From: Mycolicibacterium tusciae JS617
GTDB taxonomy: Bacteria; Actinomycetota; Actinomycetes; Mycobacteriales; Mycobacteriaceae
Length of the DNA stretch: 64,000 nucleotides
NCBI RefSeq assembly: GCF_000243415.2
Contig: NZ_KI912270.1
Span: 6,219,837-6,283,836, forward strand
Direction of reading: 5' to 3'
The position numbers and the translations under genes were made by a program. Below the pieces are notes generated by a model. That model was given only the letters and a program-made list of their open reading frames with translations. It was not told where the DNA came from and did no database searches. Below are positions 18,055-27,028 of this stretch, in pieces. The first letter of the stretch is position 1. The number at the start of each line of letters is the position of its first letter.

Positions 18055-19266
18055 CTAGGGTCGCCAACCCATGGTGTCCGCCCATTCCCAGGCCCGCCGG
18101 TAGGCGTCGAGAAACCACGGCTCCTTCGCGTCGGCGTAGGCGCCGGCGTCGGCGTGCGCCTCGGCCGCAACCCGGCGTTTCAGTGCGAGGTAGTCGGCCT
18201 GCACCGATGGATTGGCGCGCAGCCAGTCGACGAACAGCAGGGCGAACTGCTGCCCGGGCCAACCGTCGACCCTGATATGGACATTCGTCGGACGGCCGGG
18301 ATCGGCCGAACAATGAAGTCGCTTGTGCCACAACGACTCATCGTTCGTGTGGTCAAACGCGGCAACAGTGCTGCGGGCGTCGGGCTTGCTGACGTCGGCG
18401 GAGATCGGCCTGCTCACGTATCCCGCGGAAGCCAACGGGTCGGCCAGTTCGTCGGCCATCTCGAGTGAGGCAACCGTCACCTGCATGTCGATCACATCCT
18501 TGGCGTCCACCCCGGGAACGGCCGTCGATCCGATGTGGTCGATGCGGACAGCCCGGTGCCCGCACGCGGTATTGAGCCGCGCCGCGATCCGGCGGGCTTG
18601 ATCCGGCCACGACGGGTCGCTGGGCACCAGAACCGGTGCGGAGCGAGCGGGTTGACCGTTGTCGAGGTTGTGCGCGAACGGCAGGATCCGCTGATGCCAC
18701 AATTCGCGGGCCTGCTCGACCAACGCCCCCGCGCTGCCTGAGTTGTCGAGCCACACATCGGCGACGGCGCGACGCTGCTCCTCGGAGGCCTGCGCGGCGA
18801 TGCGGGCGCGGGCATCCTCTTCGGTGAAGCCGCGGTGCTCGATCAACCGCTTCACCCGTAAGTCTTCGTCGGCGTGGACGATCACCACCAACGGAAACAT
18901 GGGCGCCATACCGGATTCCACGAGCAGCGGGATGTCCTCGACGATCACGGCATCGTCGGCTGCGGCGGCGATCAGTTCCGAGCGGCGATGCGCCACCAGT
19001 GGATGCACAATTTCGTTGAGCGTCTTGCGCTTCTCGTCGTCACTGAAGGCGATCGAGGCCAGTGCGGGCCGATTCAACGAACCGTCGTCGTGCAGGATGT
19101 CGTTGCCGAACGCGTCGACGAGCTTGCCAAGCCCCTCCGTGCCCGGTTCGACCACCTCTCGGGCGATCACGTCGCCGTCGACGACGATGCCTCCGAGCTC
19201 ACTGAACGTCGAGGACACCGTCGACTTTCCGGCACCGATACCGCCGGACAGGCCTATGCGCAGCAC
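18055..19266 (-). CDS. coaE: Dephospho-CoA kinase fused to a GrpB/UPF0157 domain
   Basis: The N-terminal half is CoaE, which phosphorylates dephospho-CoA to CoA in the last step of coenzyme A synthesis: P-loop GGIGAGKST (residues 8-16), VVDGDVIARE and a lid region rich in Arg. The C-terminal half (from about residue 205) is a GrpB/UPF0157 nucleotidyltransferase-like domain, with IDHIGSTAVPG as its signature. At 403 residues it is twice the length of E. coli CoaE; the same fusion occurs in M. tuberculosis Rv1631, where the extra domain is thought to help folding. ATG 19266 is clear. It lies downstream of rpsA past a terminator-like hairpin. Confidence 0.96.
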   Translation of the reverse strand: MLRIGLSGGIGAGKSTVSSTFSELGGIVVDGDVIAREVVEPGTEGLGKLVDAFGNDILHDDGSLNRPALASIAFSDDEKRKTLNEIVHPLVAHRRSELIAAAADDAVIVEDIPLLVESGMAPMFPLVVIVHADEDLRVKRLIEHRGFTEEDARARIAAQASEEQRRAVADVWLDNSGSAGALVEQARELWHQRILPFAHNLDNGQPARSAPVLVPSDPSWPDQARRIAARLNTACGHRAVRIDHIGSTAVPGVDAKDVIDMQVTVASLEMADELADPLASAGYVSRPISADVSKPDARSTVAAFDHTNDESLWHKRLHCSADPGRPTNVHIRVDGWPGQQFALLFVDWLRANPSVQADYLALKRRVAAEAHADAGAYADAKEPWFLDAYRRAWEWADTMGWRP

Positions 19267-19292
19267 CGCATCAGTCTGTCAGGACACAAAAT

Positions 19293-19328
19293 CAACGAAC
19301 GCCCCGACTCTCGCCGGGGCGTTCGTTG
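19293..19328 (-). terminator. Strong hairpin after rpsA
   Basis: A perfect 13-bp stem (CAACGAACGCCCC paired with its complement) with a 10-base loop lies between rpsA and coaE. Read on the minus strand it is followed by GATTTTGTG, a short T-rich tail. It should terminate or attenuate rpsA transcription before coaE. Confidence 0.8.
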
Positions 19329-19339
19329 TCTTGGAAGGA

Positions 19340-20788
19340 TCAGGCGTTGCCGGCGAGCTTCTCCCGCAGCGCCGCGAGCTGGGCATCGCTGGCCAGCGAA
19401 CCACCGGCCGACGACGGCTCCTCGGAGCGCGACGAACCGTTGGCCGATGCGGGCTTGGAAGCCTCCTCGGCCTCGGCCGCGGCGAACTTCTCCATCTGCG
19501 CGGTATGCATCTTGTGGCGACGCTCCGCCTCGGCGTAGCGCGACTCCCACTCTTCACGCTGCTTCTCGAAACCCTCGAGCCATTCGTTGGTCTCGGCGTC
19601 GAAGCCTTCGGGGAAGATGTAGTTGCCCTGCTCGTCGTAGCTGTCGGCCATGCCGTACTTGCTGGGGTCGAACTCCTCGGTGTAGTCCTCGTTGGCCTGC
19701 TTGAGGCTCAGCGAGATGCGGCGACGCTCCAGGTCGATGTCGATGACCTTGACCATCGCGTCGTCGTTGACCTGGACCACCTGGTCCGGAACCTCCACGT
19801 GGCGCTCCGACAGCTCGGAGATGTGCACCAGACCCTCGATGCCCTCCTCGACGCGGACGAACGCACCGAACGGGACCAGCTTGGTGACCTTGCCGGGAAC
19901 GATCTGGCCGATGGCGTGGGTGCGGGCGAAGTGGCGCCACGGATCTTCCTGAGTCGCCTTGAGCGACAAGGAAACCCGCTCGCGGTCCATATCGACGTCG
20001 AGCACCTCGACGGTGACCTCGTCGCCGACCTGCACGACCTCGGACGGGTGATCGATGTGCTTCCAGGACAGCTCGGATACGTGCACCAGGCCGTCGACGC
20101 CGCCGAGATCGACGAAGGCGCCGAAGTTGACGATCGAGGACACGACACCCTTGCGGATGGCGCCCTTCTGCAGCTGGTTGAGGAACTCGCTGCGCACCTC
20201 GGACTGGGTCTGCTCCAGCCAGGCGCGGCGGCTCAGGACCACGTTGTTGCGGTTCTTGTCGAGCTCGATGATCTTCGCCTCGATCTCCTTGCCGATGTAC
20301 GGCTGCAGATCGCGGACCCGACGCATCTCGACAAGCGACGCGGGCAGGAAGCCACGCAGGCCGATATCGAGGATCAGGCCGCCCTTGACGACCTCGATGA
20401 CGGTGCCCTTGACGGCCTCGTCCTTTTCCTTGAGCTCTTCGATGGTGCCCCAGGCCCGCTCGTACTGAGCGCGCTTCTTGGACAGGATCAGGCGGCCTTC
20501 CTTGTCCTCCTTGGTGAGGACCAGGGCTTCAACCTCATCGCCGACGGATACGACCTCGTTGGGGTCGACGTCGTGCTTGATGGAGAGCTCACGGGAAGGG
20601 ATGACGCCTTCAGTCTTGTAACCGATGTCGAGCAGGACTTCGTCACGGTCAACCTTGACGATGGTTCCCTCGACGATGTCGCCATCGTTGAAGTATTTGA
20701 TTGTTTTGTCGATGGCGGCAAGAAAGTCCTCGGCCGAGCCGATGTCGTTGACGGCTACTTGCGGCGAGGTGACGGAGGGACTTGGCAT
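19340..20788 (-). CDS. rpsA: 30S ribosomal protein S1
   Basis: S1 binds mRNA on the small subunit and helps initiation. The 482-residue protein has four S1 OB-fold domains (about residues 33-105, 120-190, 205-280 and 292-365), with recurring GAFVDLGGVDGLVHVSELS and GAFVRVEEGIEGLVHISELS patterns, then a long charged C-terminal tail (YAEAERRHKMHTAQM) and the end LREKLAGNA. Domain count and length match M. tuberculosis RpsA (481 residues), whose tail has been linked to trans-translation and a disputed pyrazinamide effect. ATG 20788 gives this length; an upstream extension to 20887 is untranslated leader. Confidence 0.98.
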   Translation of the reverse strand: MPSPSVTSPQVAVNDIGSAEDFLAAIDKTIKYFNDGDIVEGTIVKVDRDEVLLDIGYKTEGVIPSRELSIKHDVDPNEVVSVGDEVEALVLTKEDKEGRLILSKKRAQYERAWGTIEELKEKDEAVKGTVIEVVKGGLILDIGLRGFLPASLVEMRRVRDLQPYIGKEIEAKIIELDKNRNNVVLSRRAWLEQTQSEVRSEFLNQLQKGAIRKGVVSSIVNFGAFVDLGGVDGLVHVSELSWKHIDHPSEVVQVGDEVTVEVLDVDMDRERVSLSLKATQEDPWRHFARTHAIGQIVPGKVTKLVPFGAFVRVEEGIEGLVHISELSERHVEVPDQVVQVNDDAMVKVIDIDLERRRISLSLKQANEDYTEEFDPSKYGMADSYDEQGNYIFPEGFDAETNEWLEGFEKQREEWESRYAEAERRHKMHTAQMEKFAAAEAEEASKPASANGSSRSEEPSSAGGSLASDAQLAALREKLAGNA

Positions 20789-20995
20789 GTGGTGGGTTGC
20801 TCCGGACAGGTTGGGTCGTAGGGACTTAATGGACAGTTGTTGTTGGTGATACCCGCCATCGAGGAACTCGATCGAGCCAAAGTCCACGAAAAAGCACAGA
20901 CAGGTACCTCGTAGAGGTTACTCGACTGGGTACAGCCTGGCCAAACCCGGTCCAGGAAGCCCGCAAAGGGCGCCAACCTTGATTACCCTGCCTAC

Positions 20996-22165
20996 GTGGC
21001 ATACGCCGGTGCTCCGCAGCAGTCATGGCCGACACGACCCCCCTTCGAGCGGAAAATCCGGCAAGTCGGGGCCCCGTTGGGGGTGCTCATCCTGCTGGGC
21101 ATCATCGCCGGGCTGATCGTCGCCGGCCTGACCGCGCTGAACCCTGTCGGGGCGTCGATCGGATTCGTGCTGTCCGGAGTCGCAATCGGTGTGGTCGTTT
21201 TCGCATACATCTGGCTCGACCGGTGGGAGCCCGAACCGCCCCGCCTGCTGGTTTTCGCGTTTCTGTGGGGAGCGTCGGTTGCCGTGATCATGTCGGTGAT
21301 CATCGGCCTCTTTGTGGACTCGCTGATCGTGCCGAGCGGGTCGGAGGACGTCAGCTGGGTGTCGATCGCCATCGGCGCACCCGTCATCGAAGAAGCGGCC
21401 AAGGGCGCGTTCCTGCTGCTCATGATGACCGGACGACGGCGCCGCGAGCTCAATTCACTGACCGACTGCCTGGTGTACGCGGGGCTCGTCGGCGCCGGTT
21501 TCGCCTGGTTGGAGGACATTCTCTACATCGCCGGCGGTGAGACGTTGGGCGACTCGCTGCTGACGGCCGGCGTCCGGTTGATCATGGGGCCGTTCGCGCA
21601 TTCGCTGTTCACCACCATGTTTGCGCTCGGCGTGTGGTTCGCCCTCCAGACCCGCAACCCCGTCGCGAAAGCGTTCTACCTCCTGCTGGGATATCTCGGG
21701 GCGGTGATCATGCACGGCCTGTGGAACGGGTCGTCGGTGATCGGGCCGGAGACGTATCTCGCGGTCTATGTCTTCTGGATGGTGCCGGTCTTCGTGTTCG
21801 CCATCGTGCTCGGTGTTCGTAGCCGTAAGAAGGAACAACGGATCGTCGCCGCGAAACTGCCGGGCATGGTGGCCGCCCAGCTCGTCACCCCGAGCGAGGC
21901 GACGTGGCTGAATTCGATCAAGAACCGCAAGCTGGCGATCGCTACGGCCAGCCGAATCGGCGGAAAGCCGGCCGGAAAAGCGGTCAAGGCCTTCGCCGCG
22001 CAGGTCGTGGAACTGGCGTTCGTGCGCGACCGCATCGACCGCGGTTTCGGCGACGACCGGGTTTATGCGATGCAGACCGACGAAGCCAACAGGGTGCACG
22101 CCGCGCGCATGGAGGCACCCGCCCTGCAGGGGCTCGTCGGGTTTCAGGCTCCGCCTGCAAAGTAA
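20996..22165 (+). CDS. PrsW-family intramembrane metalloprotease
   Basis: A 389-residue protein with about eight or nine membrane helices between residues 25 and 275 and a soluble C-terminal tail of roughly 110 residues. The PrsW catalytic motifs are present: EEAAK (Glu132, Glu133, Lys136), FAWLED (Phe169 to Glu173) and His201 and His239, the latter in HGLWN. In Bacillus PrsW cleaves the anti-sigma factor RsiW; here no anti-sigma gene is adjacent. GTG 20996 fits the N-terminus. It is divergent from rpsA, so both promoters lie in 20789-20995. Confidence 0.88.
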   Translation: MAYAGAPQQSWPTRPPFERKIRQVGAPLGVLILLGIIAGLIVAGLTALNPVGASIGFVLSGVAIGVVVFAYIWLDRWEPEPPRLLVFAFLWGASVAVIMSVIIGLFVDSLIVPSGSEDVSWVSIAIGAPVIEEAAKGAFLLLMMTGRRRRELNSLTDCLVYAGLVGAGFAWLEDILYIAGGETLGDSLLTAGVRLIMGPFAHSLFTTMFALGVWFALQTRNPVAKAFYLLLGYLGAVIMHGLWNGSSVIGPETYLAVYVFWMVPVFVFAIVLGVRSRKKEQRIVAAKLPGMVAAQLVTPSEATWLNSIKNRKLAIATASRIGGKPAGKAVKAFAAQVVELAFVRDRIDRGFGDDRVYAMQTDEANRVHAARMEAPALQGLVGFQAPPAK

Positions 22166-22195
22166 ACCGCTTGCCGCCTCGGAGATACTGCTCCC

Positions 22196-22834
22196 ATGCA
22201 GGTGCAACATCTGATCGACGTGATGCCCGCGTTTCTCGTCGCGTGCGTCATCCTCGCCGCCCTTCCCGGGCCGGCGACGGCGCTGTTCCTGCACCGCTCG
22301 GTTCGAGATGGCCGCGCGGCCGGGCTCGCGGCGGTCGTCGGCAACGAGATCGGGATCTTCGGCTGGACGATCGCGGGTGGCGCCGGCCTTTCGGTTCTGC
22401 TGACCGCCAACCGGGCACTGTCGACGGCGTTGCACGTCATCGGTGCGGTGGTCCTGATCTGGCTAGGAATCAGCGCGTGGCGTCAGGCGAAGATCGGAGT
22501 TCAGGCCGAGGTACCTGTGCCGCCCCGCGGCAGGACGCCCGCCTCGGCGTTTCGGGCGTCGTTGATCTCCATAGCCGCCAACCCCAAAGCGGCCGCGTTC
22601 GGGATCGCCGTCGTACCGCAGTTCCTGCCGTCCAGCGGCCCGGTGCTGCCAACCCTGCTGGTGCTCGCGGTGATTCAGCTCATTCTCGACACCACGTGGT
22701 GCGCCGGGGTGGTGCTTGCCGCCGACCGAGCCCGAAATGTGTTGGGGCGAGCGCATATTCGTCGCCGCATCGAACGCGTCTTCGGCGCCGCGCTCGTCGG
22801 TTTGGGAGTAGGACTGGCGGCCGACGCGCGCTGA
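22196..22834 (+). CDS. LysE/RhtB-family amino-acid exporter
   Basis: A 212-residue membrane protein with about six helices and the family's LPGPATALF motif in helix 1, plus NPKAAAFG in the second half. LysE/RhtB proteins export lysine, homoserine, threonine or related compounds; this one's substrate is unknown. ATG 22196 starts 31 bp after the PrsW-like gene. The stop converges on polA with 16 bp between. Confidence 0.87.
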   Translation: MQVQHLIDVMPAFLVACVILAALPGPATALFLHRSVRDGRAAGLAAVVGNEIGIFGWTIAGGAGLSVLLTANRALSTALHVIGAVVLIWLGISAWRQAKIGVQAEVPVPPRGRTPASAFRASLISIAANPKAAAFGIAVVPQFLPSSGPVLPTLLVLAVIQLILDTTWCAGVVLAADRARNVLGRAHIRRRIERVFGAALVGLGVGLAADAR

Positions 22835-22850
22835 CTAGGGAGCGTGCCCA

Positions 22851-25598
22851 CTAATGAGCAGCACTGTCCCAGCTTCGGCCGTATCCGACGGAAACCTCCA
22901 GCGGCACATCGAGCGGATACGCGTTGCCCATCTGCTCTCGGACCAACTTCTCGACGGCGTCGCGTTCGCCGTCGGCGACCTCGAACAGCAGCTCGTCGTG
23001 GACCTGTAGCAGCATCCGCGATTTCAGCTCGGCCTCTTTGAGCGCGGTGTCGACATTGATCATTGCCACCTTGATGATGTCGGCCGCGCTGCCCTGGATC
23101 GGTGCATTCAACGCGGCGCGTTCGGCGGCCTCGCGCACGTTGCGGTTGCTGCTGTCGAGCTCTGGCAGATAGCGGCGCCTGCCGAACACCGTCGACGTGT
23201 AACCATCCTTGCGCGCCTGATCCACCACGTCACGCAAATAGTCGCGGATGCCGCCGAACCGGTCGAAGTACTGTTCCATCTGCTCTTTGGCTTCCTCGGT
23301 GCTGATCTTCAGCTGTGCGGCCAGACCGTAGGCACTCAGCCCGTACGCGAGGCCGTACGACATCGCCTTGACCCGGCGCCGGAGCTCCGCGGTGACTTCG
23401 TCGATCGGCACGCCGAATGCGCGCGACGCCACGAACGAGTGCAGGTCCTCGCCGGTGGTAAAGGCTTCCAGCACGCCTTCATCTTTGGAGAGATGCGCCA
23501 TGATTCGCATCTCGATCTGGCTGTAGTCAGCCGTCATGAGTTCGGAGAAAACCGTGCCGCCGCCGGAGCCCGGAGGGCGACCTCCTACGACGAACGCATC
23601 GCGGATGCGCCGACCCGCTTCGGTGCGGATCGGGATGTTCTGCAGGTTCGGTTCGGTCGACGAGAGCCTGCCGGTGGCCGCGATCGTCTGGTTGAACGTC
23701 GTATGAATACGGCCGTCGGAGCCCACGGCGTTGAGCAGCCCGTCCACAGTGACCTTGAGGCGGGTCGCATCGCGGTGGGTCAGCAGGTGCTGCAGGAACG
23801 GATGCCCGGTCTTTTCAAAAAGGCTCTGCAGTGCATCGGCGTCGGTGGTGTAGCCGGTCTTGGTGCGTTTGGTCTTCGGCATCTCCAACTCGTCGAACAG
23901 CACGACCTGAAGCTGTTTGGGCGAACCGAGGTTGATCTGCTTGCCGATCACCCCGTATGCCGCTTCGGCGGCGTCGCGGATCTGGTCGGCGAATTCGCTC
24001 TGGAGTTCGGCAAGTTGCCCCAGGTCGACCGCGATGCCTGCGGTCTCCATTTCGGCCAGCGCCCGCTGCACCGGCAGCTCCATGTTGCCCAGCAGCGACG
24101 ACGAGTCGATGCGGGCCAGCTCCTCGTCGAGCGCGTCGGCAAGGTCCATCACCGCGCTCGCCCGAAGGAGCACTGTCTGGACGGCCTGGTCGTCGACGCC
24201 CCCCGGCTCGTTCAAGCTGTCGTCGAGCAGCGAAAGCTGTTGCTGCTCAGGGTTATCCGCACGGAGCTCCCGCTTCAGGTACCGCAGCGAGAGATCGTCG
24301 AGTGCGAAGCTGCGTTGACCCGGCCGCACCAGGTAGGCGGCCAGGGCGGTGTCGGAGGTGACACCGGCGAGCTTCCAGCCACGGCCTTCGAGGTCGTGCA
24401 TGGCCAGCTTCGCCTCGTGCAGTGCCTTCGGCTGGCTCGGGTCGGCCAGCCATGATGCGAGCGCGGCCTCATCGTCGGCGTGCAGGGTCGCGGTGTCCAG
24501 GTAGCGGCCGTCGCCGTCGGACGCGACGATCGCCAATGCGGTGGCGTCGGCGTCGTACGCCAGATGCGTACCGACGACCGCCATGCCGAACCGCTTGCCG
24601 GATCCGTGTTCGGACAGCCAGGCCGCCAGTTCGCCGGCTTGGAGCGCGCCGCCTCGGACGTCGAAACCCTGGTCAACCTCGGGGTCCGCGGAGGCCAGCG
24701 TGTCGAACAACCGGTCGCGCAGAACCCTGAACTCGAGGTCGTCGAAGAGGCGATGGATCTGGTCGCGATCCCAGGGCTGCATCCGCAGCGTGTCCGGCGT
24801 CTGGGCCAGCGGCACGTCCTTGACCAGCTCGGTGAGCTCGCGGTTGAGGACCACTCCGGACAGATTGGCGCGCAGTGCGTCGCCGACCTTCCCCTTCACC
24901 GTGTCCACCTGGTCGACCAGCGTCTGCAGCGACCCGTACTCGGCGATCCACTTGGTGGCCGTCTTCTCCCCTACGCCCGGGATGCCGGGCAGGTTGTCGC
25001 TCGGATCGCCGCGCAGGGCGGCGAAGTCGGGATACTGCCGCGGGGTGAGCCCGTACTTCTCCAGCACGGCCTCCGGGGTGAACCGGGTCAGTTCGCTGAC
25101 GCCCTTCCGTGGATAGAGCACCGTGACGTCATCACTGACCAGCTGCAGCGCGTCCCGGTCACCGGTCACCACCAGAACTCGGTGCCCCTCCTTCTCGGCC
25201 TGCGTCGCGAGCGTCGCGATGATGTCGTCAGCCTCGAACCCCGCCTCCGCCAGCACCGTGATGCCGAGTGCGCCGAGGACCTCTTTGGTGATGTCGATCT
25301 GGCCGCGGAACTCGTCGGGCGTCGCCGACCGTCCTTCCTTGTACTCCGGGTATTTCTCCTTGCGGAAGGTTTGGCGGGACACGTCGAACGCGGCAGCGAT
25401 GTGCGTGGGCTGCTCGTCGCGCAGCAGGTTGATCAGCATCGCGGTGAATCCGTAGACCGCATTGGTGGTCAGGCCACCTTGAGTCTTGAAGTTCTCGGCC
25501 GGCAGCGCGTAGAAGGCCCGAAACGCCAACGAATTGCCGTCCAGCAGCATCAATGTCGGCTTTTCGGTTGCCTTCTCAGTCGTTGCGCTTGCGGTCAC
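22851..25598 (-). CDS. polA: DNA polymerase I
   Basis: PolA fills gaps in excision repair and removes RNA primers. The 915-residue protein has the 5'-3' exonuclease domain (residues 1-300: LLDGNSLAFRAFYAL, VVTGDRDALQLV, LPGIPGVGEKTA), a central 3'-5' exonuclease-like region without the usual acidic motifs, as in other mycobacterial PolA, and the polymerase domain with motif A DYSQIEMRI, motif B RRRVKAMSYGLAYG and motif C QVHDELLFE. GTG 25598 gives a family-like N-terminus, with AGGG upstream. The open frame continues to 25922 but that part covers gene remnants and is not polA. Confidence 0.97.
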   Translation of the reverse strand: MTASATTEKATEKPTLMLLDGNSLAFRAFYALPAENFKTQGGLTTNAVYGFTAMLINLLRDEQPTHIAAAFDVSRQTFRKEKYPEYKEGRSATPDEFRGQIDITKEVLGALGITVLAEAGFEADDIIATLATQAEKEGHRVLVVTGDRDALQLVSDDVTVLYPRKGVSELTRFTPEAVLEKYGLTPRQYPDFAALRGDPSDNLPGIPGVGEKTATKWIAEYGSLQTLVDQVDTVKGKVGDALRANLSGVVLNRELTELVKDVPLAQTPDTLRMQPWDRDQIHRLFDDLEFRVLRDRLFDTLASADPEVDQGFDVRGGALQAGELAAWLSEHGSGKRFGMAVVGTHLAYDADATALAIVASDGDGRYLDTATLHADDEAALASWLADPSQPKALHEAKLAMHDLEGRGWKLAGVTSDTALAAYLVRPGQRSFALDDLSLRYLKRELRADNPEQQQLSLLDDSLNEPGGVDDQAVQTVLLRASAVMDLADALDEELARIDSSSLLGNMELPVQRALAEMETAGIAVDLGQLAELQSEFADQIRDAAEAAYGVIGKQINLGSPKQLQVVLFDELEMPKTKRTKTGYTTDADALQSLFEKTGHPFLQHLLTHRDATRLKVTVDGLLNAVGSDGRIHTTFNQTIAATGRLSSTEPNLQNIPIRTEAGRRIRDAFVVGGRPPGSGGGTVFSELMTADYSQIEMRIMAHLSKDEGVLEAFTTGEDLHSFVASRAFGVPIDEVTAELRRRVKAMSYGLAYGLSAYGLAAQLKISTEEAKEQMEQYFDRFGGIRDYLRDVVDQARKDGYTSTVFGRRRYLPELDSSNRNVREAAERAALNAPIQGSAADIIKVAMINVDTALKEAELKSRMLLQVHDELLFEVADGERDAVEKLVREQMGNAYPLDVPLEVSVGYGRSWDSAAH

Positions 25599-25608
25599 GG
25601 GCCCTACT

Positions 25609-25765
25609 CTATGCACGACCGCTGACACGCACGCGCTCCCGGGCCAGGTCGATAAGGGCTCTGGCGGCAGGGCTGATCGGTCCCGACGCGCGCCAGGCCA
25701 ACGCCAGCCGTCCTCGCAGCTCTGGGGCGATGGGAATGGCGCGCAGGTCCGCACGCGACCGCGAT
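25609..25765 (-). pseudogene. LysR-family regulator remnant (C-terminal end only)
   Basis: Read on the minus strand, this stretch encodes LRAIPIAPELRGRLALAW followed by RASGPISPAARALIDLAR and a stop at 25609. That is the typical end of a LysR substrate-binding domain, about 45-50 residues out of an expected 300. There is no start, no helix-turn-helix, and the frame loses similarity at about 25760. I interpret it as the surviving 3' end of a deleted gene. Confidence 0.6.
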
Positions 25766-25779
25766 TTCCGCCGCCGCGA

Positions 25780-25947
25780 TTTCGGTACGCGCTGAAGTGG
25801 CCTGGCGACTCGCCGCTGCGGCCGTCGTACGAACGCGTTCGCAACGACTCGAACTGGAACGTCGATGAACTCGACGGCGCCCACAACTTGATGCGCGACA
25901 ATCCCGGCGACCTGCTGCGCATCCTGCTCGACGCTGGAAGCCGCTAG
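25780..25947 (+). pseudogene. Alpha/beta hydrolase remnant (C-terminal end only)
   Basis: The plus strand reads RYALKWPGDSPLRPSYERV and then ELDGAHNLMRDNPGDLLRIL before TAG at 25945-25947. The GAHNLMRDNP segment is the normal end of an alpha/beta hydrolase, with the catalytic His. Only about 55 residues remain and there is no start, so it is a remnant. It lies back to back with the LysR remnant, suggesting an ancestral divergent pair. Confidence 0.6.
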
Positions 25948-26429
25948 ATCCGACGCGCGCCCGGCTCCCCCGCACCCGGTGCAGCGCCGGGCCCCAGCTG
26001 ACCGGTGCGGATCCAGTCGATCGCCATGTCGACCGGATTCTGCGGATCGACGTACACCGCAAGTGACATGCCCGGCTGTACCCGCGCGATATGCATCTGC
26101 GCGACGACTTCGTCGAAGACCGCGCCGTACGGCGGGGTACCGTCCTCGCGTTGCACCCGCACCTGTACCCGCAGGACCGGCGACATGTTCAGGTACGACC
26201 CGACCTGCCACACACCGTCGACGGTGACGGTGGCGGGCAGGCCGCCACCGTTCGTCAGCTGCGCATGCCGCATCATCTTCATGCCGATCTCACTCGCATC
26301 GGCGGCCTCGTGAATGCGGTTGGGAATGTCCCCGATCTGGCCGAAGAACGACGACGGGCGCCCTTGTGATTCCAGGTACTGCTTGTTGGCGCCGTACATT
26401 CGCGCCCAGTCGTTGAATGGGTTGGGCAT
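25944..26429 (-). CDS. Conserved hypothetical protein (operon partner of the gene at 26443)
   Basis: A 161-residue soluble protein from ATG 26429, with GAGGGG about 9 bases upstream. No signal or membrane segment. The middle (ATVTVDGVWQ through VRVQREDGTPPY and ARVQPGMSLAVYVDPQNP) reads as a beta-rich OB/SH3-like module of the kind that carries a value-with-limits phrase seen in many actinobacterial hypothetical proteins. The tail is Pro/Gly-rich. It follows the 26443 gene by 13 bp and is probably co-transcribed. I do not recognise a named family. Confidence 0.72.
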   Translation of the reverse strand: MPNPFNDWARMYGANKQYLESQGRPSSFFGQIGDIPNRIHEAADASEIGMKMMRHAQLTNGGGLPATVTVDGVWQVGSYLNMSPVLRVQVRVQREDGTPPYGAVFDEVVAQMHIARVQPGMSLAVYVDPQNPVDMAIDWIRTGQLGPGAAPGAGEPGARRI

Positions 26430-26442
26430 GGCGTTAAACCCC

Positions 26443-26820
26443 TCAGTAGCCCATGAACTTGCGGAACTGCTGTCCGACGGCCATCGACTGGCCCATCCGC
26501 TGCACCCATCCGTCGAGCGCCGCCTTGGTGTCCGCCGGATTCCATCCGCGCTCCTGGGACAGCGTGATCATGCCGGCCTCGTCATTGATGCCACGGGCCT
26601 GTGCGTCGCGGGCCAACTCGGCGTAGTCCTGCAGCGAGATGCCGTTGATGGGCTGCCAGATCGGGTCGTCGTTCGCCACCGAGCGCGTCGAAGGTCCACC
26701 CAGAATGGCCGCGTCGATCGGTCCGGCGCCCCGAACGTGCACCTGCCCGTCATTCTGCGGCGGAGCGAATGCCTGGCTGGCCTGCTGCGCAGCCTGCTTT
26801 GCCTTGTCGAAGAATCCCAC
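26443..26820 (-). CDS. Conserved hypothetical protein, first gene of a two-gene operon
   Basis: From GTG 26820, with GGAG about 8 bases upstream, this encodes 125 residues opening GFFDKAKQAAQQASQ, an amphipathic Ala/Gln helix. The second half (PINGISLQDYAELARDAQ, then WNPADTKAALDGW) looks helical. The opening is reminiscent of small actinobacterial proteins with a membrane-surface helix, but I cannot assign a function. A longer frame to 26904 lacks a ribosome site. Confidence 0.72.
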   Translation of the reverse strand: MGFFDKAKQAAQQASQAFAPPQNDGQVHVRGAGPIDAAILGGPSTRSVANDDPIWQPINGISLQDYAELARDAQARGINDEAGMITLSQERGWNPADTKAALDGWVQRMGQSMAVGQQFRKFMGY

Positions 26821-27028
26821 GTCTATCTCCAATCTCGTGGGCGCCGCCTCAATGGCGACGCCTGTGCCATCAGTAGAGACCGTGGCCGCGGCTACCGATC
26901 CCAATTAGCAGATCCTGCGCTGAAAGTGCCGATGTCGATGGGGTATCGAACTACCCCACTCGCCGATTCGGGCCCGGCCAAACTGGAACACGTTTCAGTT
27001 CTGTCACCGGGTTGGTTAGGCTGACCGC

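Noticed and set aside
25599..25922. N-terminal extension of polA by 108 codons
   Set aside because: The extension is Arg/Ser/Pro-rich, unlike PolA, and covers the LysR and hydrolase remnants; GTG 25598 restores the normal start.
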